Shown here in pieces: positions 1 through 6,060 of a stretch of DNA of 6,060 nucleotides. The translations under genes were made by a program, and so were the position numbers. Positions within the stretch are counted from its first letter, which is position 1. Every line of letters starts with the position of its first letter. The DNA is from Clostridia bacterium (GTDB lineage Bacteria > Bacillota > Clostridia > DUPQ01), in assembly GCA_030592085.1 (NCBI GenBank), contig JAUUZV010000157.1, forward strand, positions 1 to 6,060. Reading direction: 5' to 3'. The notes below the pieces were generated by a model. That model ran no database searches and was not told the DNA's origin. It saw nothing but the letters and a program-made list of their open reading frames with translations.

Positions 1-72
1 ACAGAAAATGGAAAATTTATATTATATAATGTATTTACCAGCTTAATGAAGATTTGTGTTAAGGTGAATTAG
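1..72 (+). CDS. Possible 3' end of an upstream gene (partial)
   Basis: Frame 1 is open from the first base to a TAG at 70-72 and reads as 23 residues of plausible protein (TENGKFILYNVFTSLMKICV and then KVN). Too little is present to assign a family. A competing short reading in frame 2 ends in TAA at 44-46 and looks less protein-like. If this is real, only 49 bases separate it from the membrane-protein gene at 122, with no terminator or convincing promoter between them. The two would then probably be co-transcribed. The call rests only on an open frame and plausible composition over a short stretch, so it could be chance. Confidence 0.35.
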   Translation, partial: TENGKFILYNVFTSLMKICVKVN

Positions 73-121
73 GGAAAATAGCAATGTTAGGGATAATTTC
101 AAATAGTTATAAAGGATTAAC

Positions 122-1468
122 ATGCAAAAATTAGCGGAATTCTATAAACAGAATTTAAAGGGAAAGTTACTTTATGCAGTACATATTTATGTGTTGCTTC
201 TTTGTATTGGCCTTTCAATATTTTTAAAAATAACTAGTAATATCCCATATTTCTTAATTATACTATTTATACTGTGTTTTTTTCTGGTAGGTATTTTTGT
301 TGGATTAATTCATTTCCTAACAAAAGAAAAATTAAAGAAAATATATAGATTCATAAATATAAAAGTTACATTAGTAATTATACTTATAGTATCTACTATA
401 ATATTCTATTGGTTTAATGAACGATTTTTACTTCATATATTTGCTGTCATAATTATTTATGTTGGATTTTGTCTAGTAGTTTTTAATTATCAAGAAAGTC
501 ATGTAATGATTTTTATGTGGTATGGATTTATTCCAATAATAATTAACATGTTTCTATTCTTTTATATAATAAAAGAACCAACATATAATGTTCTAGCAAT
601 TACACTAAACCTTACTTATTTATATACTTTTCTTCTTCTACTAAACAATTACAGATTATATAAAAGTGTTTTTGCAAGCAAAAAAATCAATCTTAAAGAA
701 AAACGAAATTTCAAGATAATTAATAAATCAATGATTTCAATAGCATTCATATTTTTGCTTATTTTATTAAATGCATATAGAATCGCTAAATTTTTTAATT
801 TTGGGTTGCTAATTATTCTACAAAAATTAGGTGAGTTCATGAGGCGAACTAATGAGCCAACCTCATTACCAGGAAACACTACACTTGAAATTATGGAAAG
901 TACTTATGTAACATCAGATTTCTTAATTCTAATTGTAAAAATATTTTACGTCATAATAATTATTGTTGGAATTATTGGTTTTATAATATTTGTAATAAAA
1001 AGTTTTGGCCAACTTATCTCATTTATTCAAAAATTAAAAAATAAACAATTTTTATTCATGGGTGGAGACTCTTCTGATGAATATATTGAGACAACAAAAA
1101 TTGAGCGAATGCTTTTTAATAAAAAACCAAAAAAGAGAAAAAAATTGTATAATATGGGAACTCTTTTAAAAATTAAAGAAGCAGATGAAAAGATCAGATA
1201 CTATTATGGTTATTTACTTGAGCAACTGTATTTAAGTGGAGCTCCAATTAAAGATAGTTATACAGTTGATGAAATATATGAATTAGTAGCTAGAAAAAGT
1301 TGTGATTTGCCTTTCACAGAATTATTTGATTTATTGACAAAAAACTACTCTTTTGCAAGATATTCAAAAAAACAATCACCTTATAGCTTGAATGATAAAT
1401 TTATAATCGAGAAATATCATAAACAATTAATGGAATATTTTAATGCAATTGATTGGAAGTTACCATAA
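122..1468 (+). CDS. Multi-pass membrane protein with DUF4129-like C-terminal domain
   Basis: This encodes a 448-residue integral membrane protein of unknown function. ATG 122 is chosen because AAAGGA (111-116) lies 5 bases upstream. Hydrophobic segments are seen at about residues 16-35, 43-67, 81-98, 103-121, 128-150, 155-174, 203-219 and 266-292, with a weaker one near 225-236, giving roughly eight membrane passes. A positively charged stretch (KKPKKRKK, 334-341) follows the last helix and suggests a cytosolic C-terminus. Residues about 350-415 read IRYYYGYLLEQLYLSGAPIK, then TVDEIYEL, and end in SFARYS. This matches in spacing and character the DUF4129 pattern I know from membrane proteins of transglutaminase/MoxR/DUF58 clusters: an R..Y..LL...G helix, T..E(I/Y), and a closing (Y/F).(R/A)Y. 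The match is from memory, not a search. No catalytic motif is visible. The gene ends 50 bases before the serS promoter, so it belongs to a separate unit, perhaps with the gene entering at position 1. Confidence 0.85.
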   Translation: MQKLAEFYKQNLKGKLLYAVHIYVLLLCIGLSIFLKITSNIPYFLIILFILCFFLVGIFVGLIHFLTKEKLKKIYRFINIKVTLVIILIVSTIIFYWFNERFLLHIFAVIIIYVGFCLVVFNYQESHVMIFMWYGFIPIIINMFLFFYIIKEPTYNVLAITLNLTYLYTFLLLLNNYRLYKSVFASKKINLKEKRNFKIINKSMISIAFIFLLILLNAYRIAKFFNFGLLIILQKLGEFMRRTNEPTSLPGNTTLEIMESTYVTSDFLILIVKIFYVIIIIVGIIGFIIFVIKSFGQLISFIQKLKNKQFLFMGGDSSDEYIETTKIERMLFNKKPKKRKKLYNMGTLLKIKEADEKIRYYYGYLLEQLYLSGAPIKDSYTVDEIYELVARKSCDLPFTELFDLLTKNYSFARYSKKQSPYSLNDKFIIEKYHKQLMEYFNAIDWKLP

Positions 1469-1517
1469 AGATAACATAACCTTTTAAGGTGATATTATCC
1501 CTTCTCTTGACAATTCA

Positions 1518-1546
1518 TTGACGGGTATATAGTTATTAGATATACT
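1518..1546 (+). promoter_or_regulatory. Sigma-A-type promoter of the serS T-box unit
   Basis: A -35 TTGACG (1518-1523) and a -10 TATACT (1541-1546) are separated by exactly 17 bases, predicting a transcript start near 1553. This lies just before the first recognisable Stem I bases of the T-box leader. A TTGACA at 1507-1512 is a better -35 hexamer alone but has no good -10 at proper distance (TAGTTA at 17 bases), so the TTGACG/TATACT pair is preferred. Confidence 0.75.
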
Positions 1547-1552
1547 ATGACT

Positions 1553-1781
1553 AATTCAATGAAGAGAGACAAGTAATTGTACTTAATTGATTTAGAGAAG
1601 CAGTGGTTGGTGAAAACTGTAACAAGCAAAGTACTATGAATCTGCTTTCCGAGAATACTGGATAAACCAGTCCGTGCAAACGGTTATCATGTAAACTGAG
1701 ATGCTATGTTACTAAATAATAGTATATAGCTAAAATTGGGTGGTACCACGGCTATATCCGTCCCATATGGGCGGTTTTTTT
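1553..1781 (+). ncRNA. T-box riboswitch leader, predicted tRNA-Ser specific
   Basis: This cis-acting leader senses uncharged tRNA and controls transcription of serS. The T-box core is unmistakable: TGGTACCACGG at 1741-1751. Stem I runs from about 1561 to 1650. GTACTT (1579-1584) pairs with AAGTAC (1629-1634) above the specifier loop. The distal part has the AG-rich bulge AGAGAAG (1594-1600) and a CAGT/ACTG helix carrying GGTGAAA (1609-1615). In the specifier loop AGTA (1572-1575) faces GAA (1638-1640), followed by TCT (1641-1643), a serine codon that agrees with the downstream gene. Further hairpins are ACTGG/CCAGT (1657-1671) and Stem III (1703-1714 with 1720-1730). The antiterminator pairs GGG (1738-1740) with CCC (1762-1764) and ACGG (1748-1751) with CCGT (1758-1761), leaving the seven-base bulge TGGTACC that binds the tRNA 3' end. 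Assignment of the specifier triplet is by eye and less sure than the T-box call itself. Confidence 0.93.
1758..1781 (+). terminator. Conditional intrinsic terminator of the T-box leader
   Basis: CCGTCCC (1758-1764) folds on GGGCGG (1769-1774) across an ATAT loop with one bulged U (1761), followed by seven T residues (1775-1781). Its 5' arm is exactly the 3' arm of the antiterminator (1758-1764), so the two structures are mutually exclusive, as in other transcriptional T-box switches. Charged tRNA-Ser should allow this hairpin to form and stop transcription 27 bases before the serS start codon. Confidence 0.9.
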
Positions 1782-1807
1782 ATATATTTTTTTGGAGGAT
1801 ATAAAAT

Positions 1808-3085
1808 ATGTTGGACATTAATCTAATAAGAAACAATAAAGAACAAGTAAAACTTGCTCTAGGAAAAAGAAATTATGAAGTGGATTTTTCAATAGTAATT
1901 ACATTAGATGATAAAAGAAAAGCATTGATTTTTGAATCAGAGCAACTTAAAGCTGAAAAGAATAAAGTCTCAGCATTGATTCCTCAAAAGAAAAAAGCAG
2001 GGGAAGATATCACGGATTTATTAAAAGATATGAAAGAAATATCAAATAAAACTAAAGAAATAGAAAGCGAACTAAATGAAGTAAAAAGAAAAATTCAAGC
2101 TTTTTTAGAAGTACTACCTAATATACCTGCAGATGATGTACATGCAGGAACAGCTGCTGATAATGTAGTTGTTAAAGTATATGGTGAGAAACCTGTATTT
2201 GATTATGAACCTAGCGATCATGTTACTCTTTGTGAAAAACTAAATTTAATTGATTATAAAAGAGGAGTGAAAATCGGAGGAAATGGATTTTGGGTGTATA
2301 AAGGTGAGGGCGCTCAACTTGAATGGGCGCTACTAAATTACTTTATAAGTGAACATCTAAAAGATGGTTATGAGTTTTTACTACCGCCACATATTTTGAA
2401 TTATGAATGTGGGTATACAGCAGGACAATTTCCAAAATTTCAAGATGATGTATTTACACTTAATAATGATGAAGAGAAAAAACAAACACAATTTATACTA
2501 CCAACTGCTGAAACAGCGTTAGTAAATTATCATAGAGATGAAATATTACCAGAAGATGAACTTCCAAAGAAATATTTTGCATATAGCCCTTGTTATCGTA
2601 AAGAAGCGGGAAGTTATAGAGCAGAAGAAAGAGGAATGATTAGAGGGCATCAATTTAATAAAATCGAAATGTTTCAATATACAACACCTGAAAATTCAGA
2701 TGAAGCTCTTGATGAATTAGTTGGTAAAGCTGTAGCTTTAATGGAAGGATTAGGTCTTCATTTTAGATTATCAAAATTAGCTGCTGGTGATGTTTCACAT
2801 TCTATGGCTAAAACTTTAGATATTGAAGTATGGATACCTAGTATGGGTATTTATAAGGAAGTAAGTTCTGCATCAAATGCTAAAGATTATCAGGCAAGAA
2901 GAGGTAGCATTAAATACAAGAATGCAACTACAGGAAAGAATGAATTCTTGCATACACTAAACGCTTCTGGATTAGCAACTAGTAGAATACTACCAGCTCT
3001 AGTAGAGCAATTACAAAATAAAGATGGATCATTTAACGTACCTAAAGTATTACAACAATGGATAGGAAAGGAAATTATAAGATAA
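1808..3085 (+). CDS. serS: Seryl-tRNA synthetase (class II)
   Basis: This cytosolic enzyme charges tRNA-Ser with serine through a seryl-adenylate. GGAGGA (1794-1799) lies 8 bases before the ATG. The length, 425 residues, is normal for bacterial SerRS. Residues about 35-100 are charged and heptad-like and form the N-terminal tRNA-binding coiled-coil arm, followed by the typical LPNIP (103-107). The catalytic core shows the T-x-E serine-binding motif (PTAE, 232-235), motif 2 (YRKEAGS, 263-269, with Arg264 and Glu266, through RGHQFNKIE, 279-287), the DIEVWIPS segment (338-345), KEVSSASN (350-357), QARR (362-365), and motif 3 (LNASGLATSR, 384-393, with Arg393). Several positions differ from the common bacterial form: the motif 2 loop is SYRAEERG rather than S.GRDTRG, CTGD is AAGD, and SSCSN is SSASN. 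It may therefore belong to a variant SerRS subgroup. Expression is set by the tRNA-Ser T-box leader just upstream. The TAA stop overlaps the next gene's ATG, so the two are one operon. Confidence 0.97.
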   Translation: MLDINLIRNNKEQVKLALGKRNYEVDFSIVITLDDKRKALIFESEQLKAEKNKVSALIPQKKKAGEDITDLLKDMKEISNKTKEIESELNEVKRKIQAFLEVLPNIPADDVHAGTAADNVVVKVYGEKPVFDYEPSDHVTLCEKLNLIDYKRGVKIGGNGFWVYKGEGAQLEWALLNYFISEHLKDGYEFLLPPHILNYECGYTAGQFPKFQDDVFTLNNDEEKKQTQFILPTAETALVNYHRDEILPEDELPKKYFAYSPCYRKEAGSYRAEERGMIRGHQFNKIEMFQYTTPENSDEALDELVGKAVALMEGLGLHFRLSKLAAGDVSHSMAKTLDIEVWIPSMGIYKEVSSASNAKDYQARRGSIKYKNATTGKNEFLHTLNASGLATSRILPALVEQLQNKDGSFNVPKVLQQWIGKEIIR

Positions 3086-3087
3086 TG
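3067..3087 (+). promoter_or_regulatory. TAATG stop/start overlap and weak RBS that fix the ligase start
   Basis: The serS stop TAA (3083-3085) shares its last A with ATG 3085-3087. AAAGGA (3067-3072), inside serS, is the only Shine-Dalgarno-like sequence, 12 bases upstream and so rather far. An in-frame ATG at 3058 would add nine residues but has no such sequence before it. The overlap implies that ribosomes finishing serS re-initiate on the ligase gene, giving translational coupling. Confidence 0.65.
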
Positions 3088-4773
3088 AGTAAAAACAAAC
3101 AAAGTAAAGAACATAGAGTAGTAGTAGACTTTAAACAGATGATGGCTGAAAATCAACAATTATACAAAGATGATGTAGCTTTTCTAAAAAGTCTTGGGAA
3201 AAATCAGTACGAAGAGGTTACATATGATGCTTATGTATCTCAAGTAAATGCTGTTGGCACAGCTTTGATTGAGAGAGGATATGAAGATGCGTTTATTGGT
3301 GTAATTGGTCCAAACTCCTATGAATGGTGTGTTGCTTATATGGCAGCTTTTAATGGAAATAATGTTGTTGTTCCAATTGATAAAGAATTAAATGAAGATG
3401 AAATCGAATATATTGTCAATGAAGCATCTGTGAAAGTATTATTTTATGATAGTAAGCAACAAGAAAAAATTAATGCTATTAAAAAAAGAAATACTTCAAT
3501 AGATACATATATTTGCCTTAATGATGATAGTGATATTAAACTATCAAAAATTATTGCTCAAGGTGAAAAGCTAATTAAAAAAGGTAATACAAAATATAAA
3601 GATATTATTATTGATCCAGAAGAATTAAGTGTATTATTATTTACTTCTGGTACAACTGGAACTGCTAAAGGTGTTATGTTAAATCATAGAAATCTTGCAA
3701 TGGAGATGCACGGTATTTCTAGGATTATTGGGATTGATAATGATTCAAGATCATTTTCTGTTTTACCACTTCATCATACTTTTGAAAGCACTTGTGGTTT
3801 TCTATCAATGATGTATTGTGGTGGAACCATGGGATTCTGTGAAGGTTTACGTCAGTTTGCAGATAATGTTGTAAAGATTAAACCTACAATCATGTTAGTT
3901 GTACCGTTAATTCTTGAAGGATTACATACTAAGATATTTAAAGCGGCAAATGCAAAAACTGTTACTAAAATCGCTTTTAAAATCTTATTATTTATAGCTC
4001 CTGTTTTAAGTTTTTCCACAAGAAAAAAATTATTCTCATCTGTTCATGATAGTTTAGGAGGAGAATTAAAATACTTTATAACAGGTGCTTCAGCCATAAG
4101 TGTGAAAGTATCCAGAGATTTAGATAAAATGGGAATTAAAGTATTACAAGGGTATGGACTAACAGAAACAGCTCCAATTGCTCTTGGTAATTCAGAATTT
4201 AATTACAAGCATGGTGCCTTAGGAGTACCTTTCCCAGGTGTAAAAATTAAACTTAATGATTTAGATGAAAATGGCATTGGCGAAATCATGATTAAAGGTA
4301 ATAATGTAATGATGGGATATTACAATAATGAAGTAGCAACAAATGAAGCTATAAAAGATGGTTGGTTTTATTCAGGTGATTTAGCTAAAGTTGATAAAGA
4401 TGGATTTTATTTTATGACTGGTAGAAAGAAAAACTTAATTATTACAAAAACAGGTGAAAATGTTTTTCCAGAAGAGTTAGAAGCAGTATTAAATGAAAAT
4501 CAATTTATATTTGAGTCCATGGTATCTGGAACAGAACAAGATGTAACTAAAGAAGATTTTATTCAAGCTCATATTGTTCCTAATATTGAAAAAATAAAAG
4601 AAGCATTTGGAAAATTACCATCTAAGGATGAAATTAAAAAGTTTATTGAAGATGAAATAAAAATCATCAATAAAAAGTTACCAACATTTAAGAAAATTAA
4701 AAAAATTATAATTCGTGATGAAGAGTTTGAAAAAACCACAACAAAAAAAATAAAACGTCACAAAAATAAGTAA
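3085..4773 (+). CDS. Long-chain acyl-CoA ligase-like AMP-forming enzyme
   Basis: This adenylate-forming (ANL superfamily) enzyme is predicted to activate a fatty acid with ATP to an acyl-adenylate and pass it to CoA. Numbered from ATG 3085 (562 residues, usual for the family), the motifs are: the P-loop FTSGTTGTAKGV (186-197), LPLHHTFE (227-234), FITGASAIS (331-339), the A5 motif GYGLTETAP (356-364), YSGDL (429-433), the hinge region TGRKKNLII (445-453) with ENVFPEELE (458-466), and the C-terminal A10 motif TTTKKIKR (551-558). In that motif Lys555 is the likely catalytic lysine, and the Gly common before it is replaced by Lys. The overall type, with a hydrophobic stretch at about 292-310, fits long-chain fatty acyl-CoA synthetases better than acetyl-CoA synthetases or NRPS domains. 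A fatty acyl-AMP ligase feeding an acyl carrier protein cannot be excluded. No acyl carrier protein or lipid gene is adjacent. The gene overlaps serS and is followed by a strong terminator, so it should share the serine T-box control. A start at ATG 3058 (571 residues) is less likely. Confidence 0.9.
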   Translation: MSKNKQSKEHRVVVDFKQMMAENQQLYKDDVAFLKSLGKNQYEEVTYDAYVSQVNAVGTALIERGYEDAFIGVIGPNSYEWCVAYMAAFNGNNVVVPIDKELNEDEIEYIVNEASVKVLFYDSKQQEKINAIKKRNTSIDTYICLNDDSDIKLSKIIAQGEKLIKKGNTKYKDIIIDPEELSVLLFTSGTTGTAKGVMLNHRNLAMEMHGISRIIGIDNDSRSFSVLPLHHTFESTCGFLSMMYCGGTMGFCEGLRQFADNVVKIKPTIMLVVPLILEGLHTKIFKAANAKTVTKIAFKILLFIAPVLSFSTRKKLFSSVHDSLGGELKYFITGASAISVKVSRDLDKMGIKVLQGYGLTETAPIALGNSEFNYKHGALGVPFPGVKIKLNDLDENGIGEIMIKGNNVMMGYYNNEVATNEAIKDGWFYSGDLAKVDKDGFYFMTGRKKNLIITKTGENVFPEELEAVLNENQFIFESMVSGTEQDVTKEDFIQAHIVPNIEKIKEAFGKLPSKDEIKKFIEDEIKIINKKLPTFKKIKKIIIRDEEFEKTTTKKIKRHKNK

Positions 4774-4793
4774 ATATATATAGTAACTAGTTT

Positions 4794-4834
4794 AATAACC
4801 TGCATTCATTTTTATGAGTGCAGGTTATTTTATT
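4794..4834 (+). terminator. Intrinsic terminator of the serS-ligase unit
   Basis: AATAACCTGCA (4794-4804) pairs perfectly with TGCAGGTTATT (4819-4829). The helix extends through TTCAT/ATGAG (4805-4809 with 4814-4818, one G-U pair) to a TTTT loop, making 16 pairs in all. TTTTATT follows (4828-4834), so it works on the + strand. It begins 20 bases after the ligase stop codon and separates this unit from lysA. Confidence 0.93.
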
Positions 4835-4861
4835 GACAATGTACATTGATTTGTATATATT
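4833..4861 (+). promoter_or_regulatory. Sigma-A-type promoter of lysA
   Basis: A perfect -35 TTGACA (4833-4838) and a -10 TATATT (4856-4861) are spaced by 17 bases, predicting transcription from about 4868 and a leader of only about 24 bases. The first two bases of the -35 are the end of the preceding terminator's T-tract, so the two units are packed with no spare sequence. Confidence 0.8.
4837..4848 (+). promoter_or_regulatory. 12-bp palindrome in the lysA promoter spacer (candidate operator)
   Basis: CAATGTACATTG is a perfect inverted repeat starting within the last two bases of the -35 hexamer and running through the -35/-10 spacer. A dimeric repressor bound here would block RNA polymerase. 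I do not recognise it as the box of a known regulator, and a palindrome of this size in AT-rich DNA can occur by chance. Confidence 0.35.
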
Positions 4862-4891
4862 CTTATATAACTTACACTTGGAGGAAAATAA

Positions 4892-6060
4892 ATGACCACA
4901 TACTTTAGTGAAACAACAAATTATTATAAAGGAAATGATCCAGAACAATTACTTAATAAATATGGGTCCCCATTATATGTATATAGTGAAGAGATTTTTA
5001 GAAAACGTTGCCAAGAAACGGTTAAATTAGTACCCTATGAAAATTTTAAAGTTACTTACTCTATAAAAGCAAATTCTAATCTTAGTTTATTAAAAATTGC
5101 TAGAGAAGAAGGATTACATGCTGACGCAATGTCACCTGGTGAAATTTTTGTTTTAAAAGAAGCTGGCTTTAGAAGTGATGAAATTTTCTACATAAGTAAT
5201 AACGTTTCTAATGAAGAAATGTTATATGCAATAAATCGAAATATTGTTGTAAGTGTAGATTCACTATCACAACTTGAAATTTATGGGAAAATTGCACCTG
5301 GCAAAAAAGTTTGTGTAAGATTAAATCCAGGGGTTGGTGCAGGTCATCATGAAAAAGTAGTAACTGCTGGCAAGAAAACTAAATTTGGTATTAACTTAGA
5401 TAAAATTGATAGAATTAAGTCAATTGCTAAAAAATATAATCTAACAATTTGTGGAATCAATCAGCATATTGGTTCATTGTTTATGAGTGGAGAAAATTAT
5501 ACGGAAAGTGTAGAGAATGTACTTGTACAAGCTAAGAAGTTTGACAATCTTGAATTTGTAGATTTTGGTGGTGGATTTGGAATTCCTTATAAAAAACAAG
5601 AAGGACAGCCAAGATTAGAATTACAACAGTTTGGTCAGAATTTAGGCAAGATTTTCACAAAATTTTCAAAAGATTATGGCAAGAATATTATGTTTAGGAT
5701 TGAACCTGGTAGATATATTGTGGCCGAGTCAGGTATACTACTTGGGAAAGTTTATACGAAGAAAAGTAATTATGAAAAATTATATATCGGTACTGATTTA
5801 GGTTTTAATGTACTACTTAGACCTGCTATGTATGATTCACATCATGAAGTAGAGATATATAGAAATAGTGAATTAATTAAAGATAGTAAAACTGAAAATG
5901 TATCAATAGTAGGTAATATCTGTGAAACAGGAGATATCTTAGCAAATGATAGGGACCTTCCAATAATTAATGAGGGAGATGTTATTGGAGCAATGGATGC
6001 AGGAGCATATGGTTATTCCATGTGTTCAAATTATAATAATCGTTTGAGACCTGCTGAAGT
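4892..6060 (+). CDS. lysA: Diaminopimelate decarboxylase (3' end outside window)
   Basis: This PLP-dependent enzyme carries out the last step of lysine synthesis, meso-diaminopimelate to L-lysine plus CO2, in the cytosol. ATG 4892 has GGAGGA (4880-4885) 6 bases upstream. The window holds 389 complete codons without a stop. The family is usually about 410-430 residues, so only some tens of residues are missing. Visible alanine-racemase-fold (group IV decarboxylase) motifs are YSIKAN with the PLP-binding Lys59 (residues 56-61), KFGI (164-167), HIGS (192-195), the phosphate-binding GGGFG (226-230), EPGR (271-274), CETGD (344-348, with Cys344 contributed to the partner subunit's active site), and DAGAYGYSM (369-377, with Tyr373 near PLP). 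GHHEKVVTAGKKTKFG (151-166) is close to the GHH.KV.TGG..SKFG signature typical of LysA, which argues against ornithine, arginine or carboxynorspermidine decarboxylases. It has its own promoter and is not part of the serS unit. Its short leader leaves no room for a lysine riboswitch. Confidence 0.9.
   Translation, partial: MTTYFSETTNYYKGNDPEQLLNKYGSPLYVYSEEIFRKRCQETVKLVPYENFKVTYSIKANSNLSLLKIAREEGLHADAMSPGEIFVLKEAGFRSDEIFYISNNVSNEEMLYAINRNIVVSVDSLSQLEIYGKIAPGKKVCVRLNPGVGAGHHEKVVTAGKKTKFGINLDKIDRIKSIAKKYNLTICGINQHIGSLFMSGENYTESVENVLVQAKKFDNLEFVDFGGGFGIPYKKQEGQPRLELQQFGQNLGKIFTKFSKDYGKNIMFRIEPGRYIVAESGILLGKVYTKKSNYEKLYIGTDLGFNVLLRPAMYDSHHEVEIYRNSELIKDSKTENVSIVGNICETGDILANDRDLPIINEGDVIGAMDAGAYGYSMCSNYNNRLRPAE

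Noticed and set aside
25..30. TATAAT as a -10 box near the window start
   Set aside because: There is no -35 at the right distance (CAGAAA) and it lies within the probable coding end of the upstream gene.
649..879. Open frame on the minus strand, 76 codons
   Set aside because: It lies wholly inside the membrane-protein gene, has no convincing ribosome binding site and encodes a composition expected from the reverse of a hydrophobic gene.
1470..1499. Hairpin after the membrane-protein gene (palindrome ACCTTTTAAGGT at 1479-1490 plus outer GATAA/TTATC)
   Set aside because: The stem is weak and AT-rich, interrupted by unpaired bases, and followed by CCCTTCTC rather than a T-run, so I do not call it a terminator.
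1507..1535. TTGACA as an alternative -35 for serS
   Set aside because: At 17 bases the matching -10 would be TAGTTA, far poorer than TATACT, which fits the TTGACG at 1518.
1724..1757. Perfect pairing of ATATAGC (1724-1730) with GCTATAT (1751-1757)
   Set aside because: It would compete with both Stem III and the antiterminator, which together explain the bases better; it may be a minor alternative fold but does not support a separate element.
3058..3084. Earlier in-frame ATG for the ligase gene
   Set aside because: There is no ribosome binding site upstream and the extension lies inside the serS coding end; the TAATG overlap start at 3085 is the more usual arrangement.
2890..3159. Open frame on the minus strand, 89 codons
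   Set aside because: It is antisense to the conserved serS motif 3 region and the ligase start and resembles no protein family I know; it is a shadow frame.

Overview
The window comes from a low-GC (by eye about 30%), AT-rich Firmicute, most likely a member of the Clostridia. The reasons are the strong A/T codon bias, near-consensus GGAGGA ribosome binding sites, TTGACA-type promoters, U-tailed intrinsic terminators and a T-box riboswitch in front of an aminoacyl-tRNA synthetase gene. All supported genes lie on the + strand. I cannot name the genus.

Layout: positions 1-72 probably hold the last codons of an upstream gene. Positions 122-1468 encode a multi-pass membrane protein whose cytosolic C-terminus resembles DUF4129. 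Positions 1469-1807 contain no gene but are fully used: a promoter (1518-1546) drives a T-box leader (about 1553-1781) with recognisable Stem I, a candidate UCU (Ser) specifier, Stem III, and mutually exclusive antiterminator and terminator. The leader precedes serS (1808-3085), a seryl-tRNA synthetase of a somewhat divergent type. The serS stop codon overlaps (TAATG) the start of a long-chain acyl-CoA-ligase-like gene (3085-4773), so the two form one unit, probably translationally coupled and both under serine T-box control. A strong hairpin terminator (4794-4834) closes the unit. Its U-tract runs directly into the -35 box of a second near-consensus promoter, which drives lysA (4892 to beyond the window end, diaminopimelate decarboxylase).

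Functionally: uncharged tRNA-Ser should switch the T-box leader to antitermination, raising SerRS and, as a passenger or deliberate partner, the acyl-activating enzyme. lysA is a separate transcription unit making L-lysine from meso-diaminopimelate. Its leader is too short for a lysine riboswitch, but a perfect 12-bp palindrome sits in its promoter spacer and could be an operator.

This is mostly ordinary core-genome territory. I see no CRISPR array, mobile element, tRNA or rRNA, and no strong sign of a new defence or biosynthetic system. The most noteworthy points are the acyl-CoA ligase under serine T-box control, the variant SerRS, and the palindrome inside the lysA promoter.
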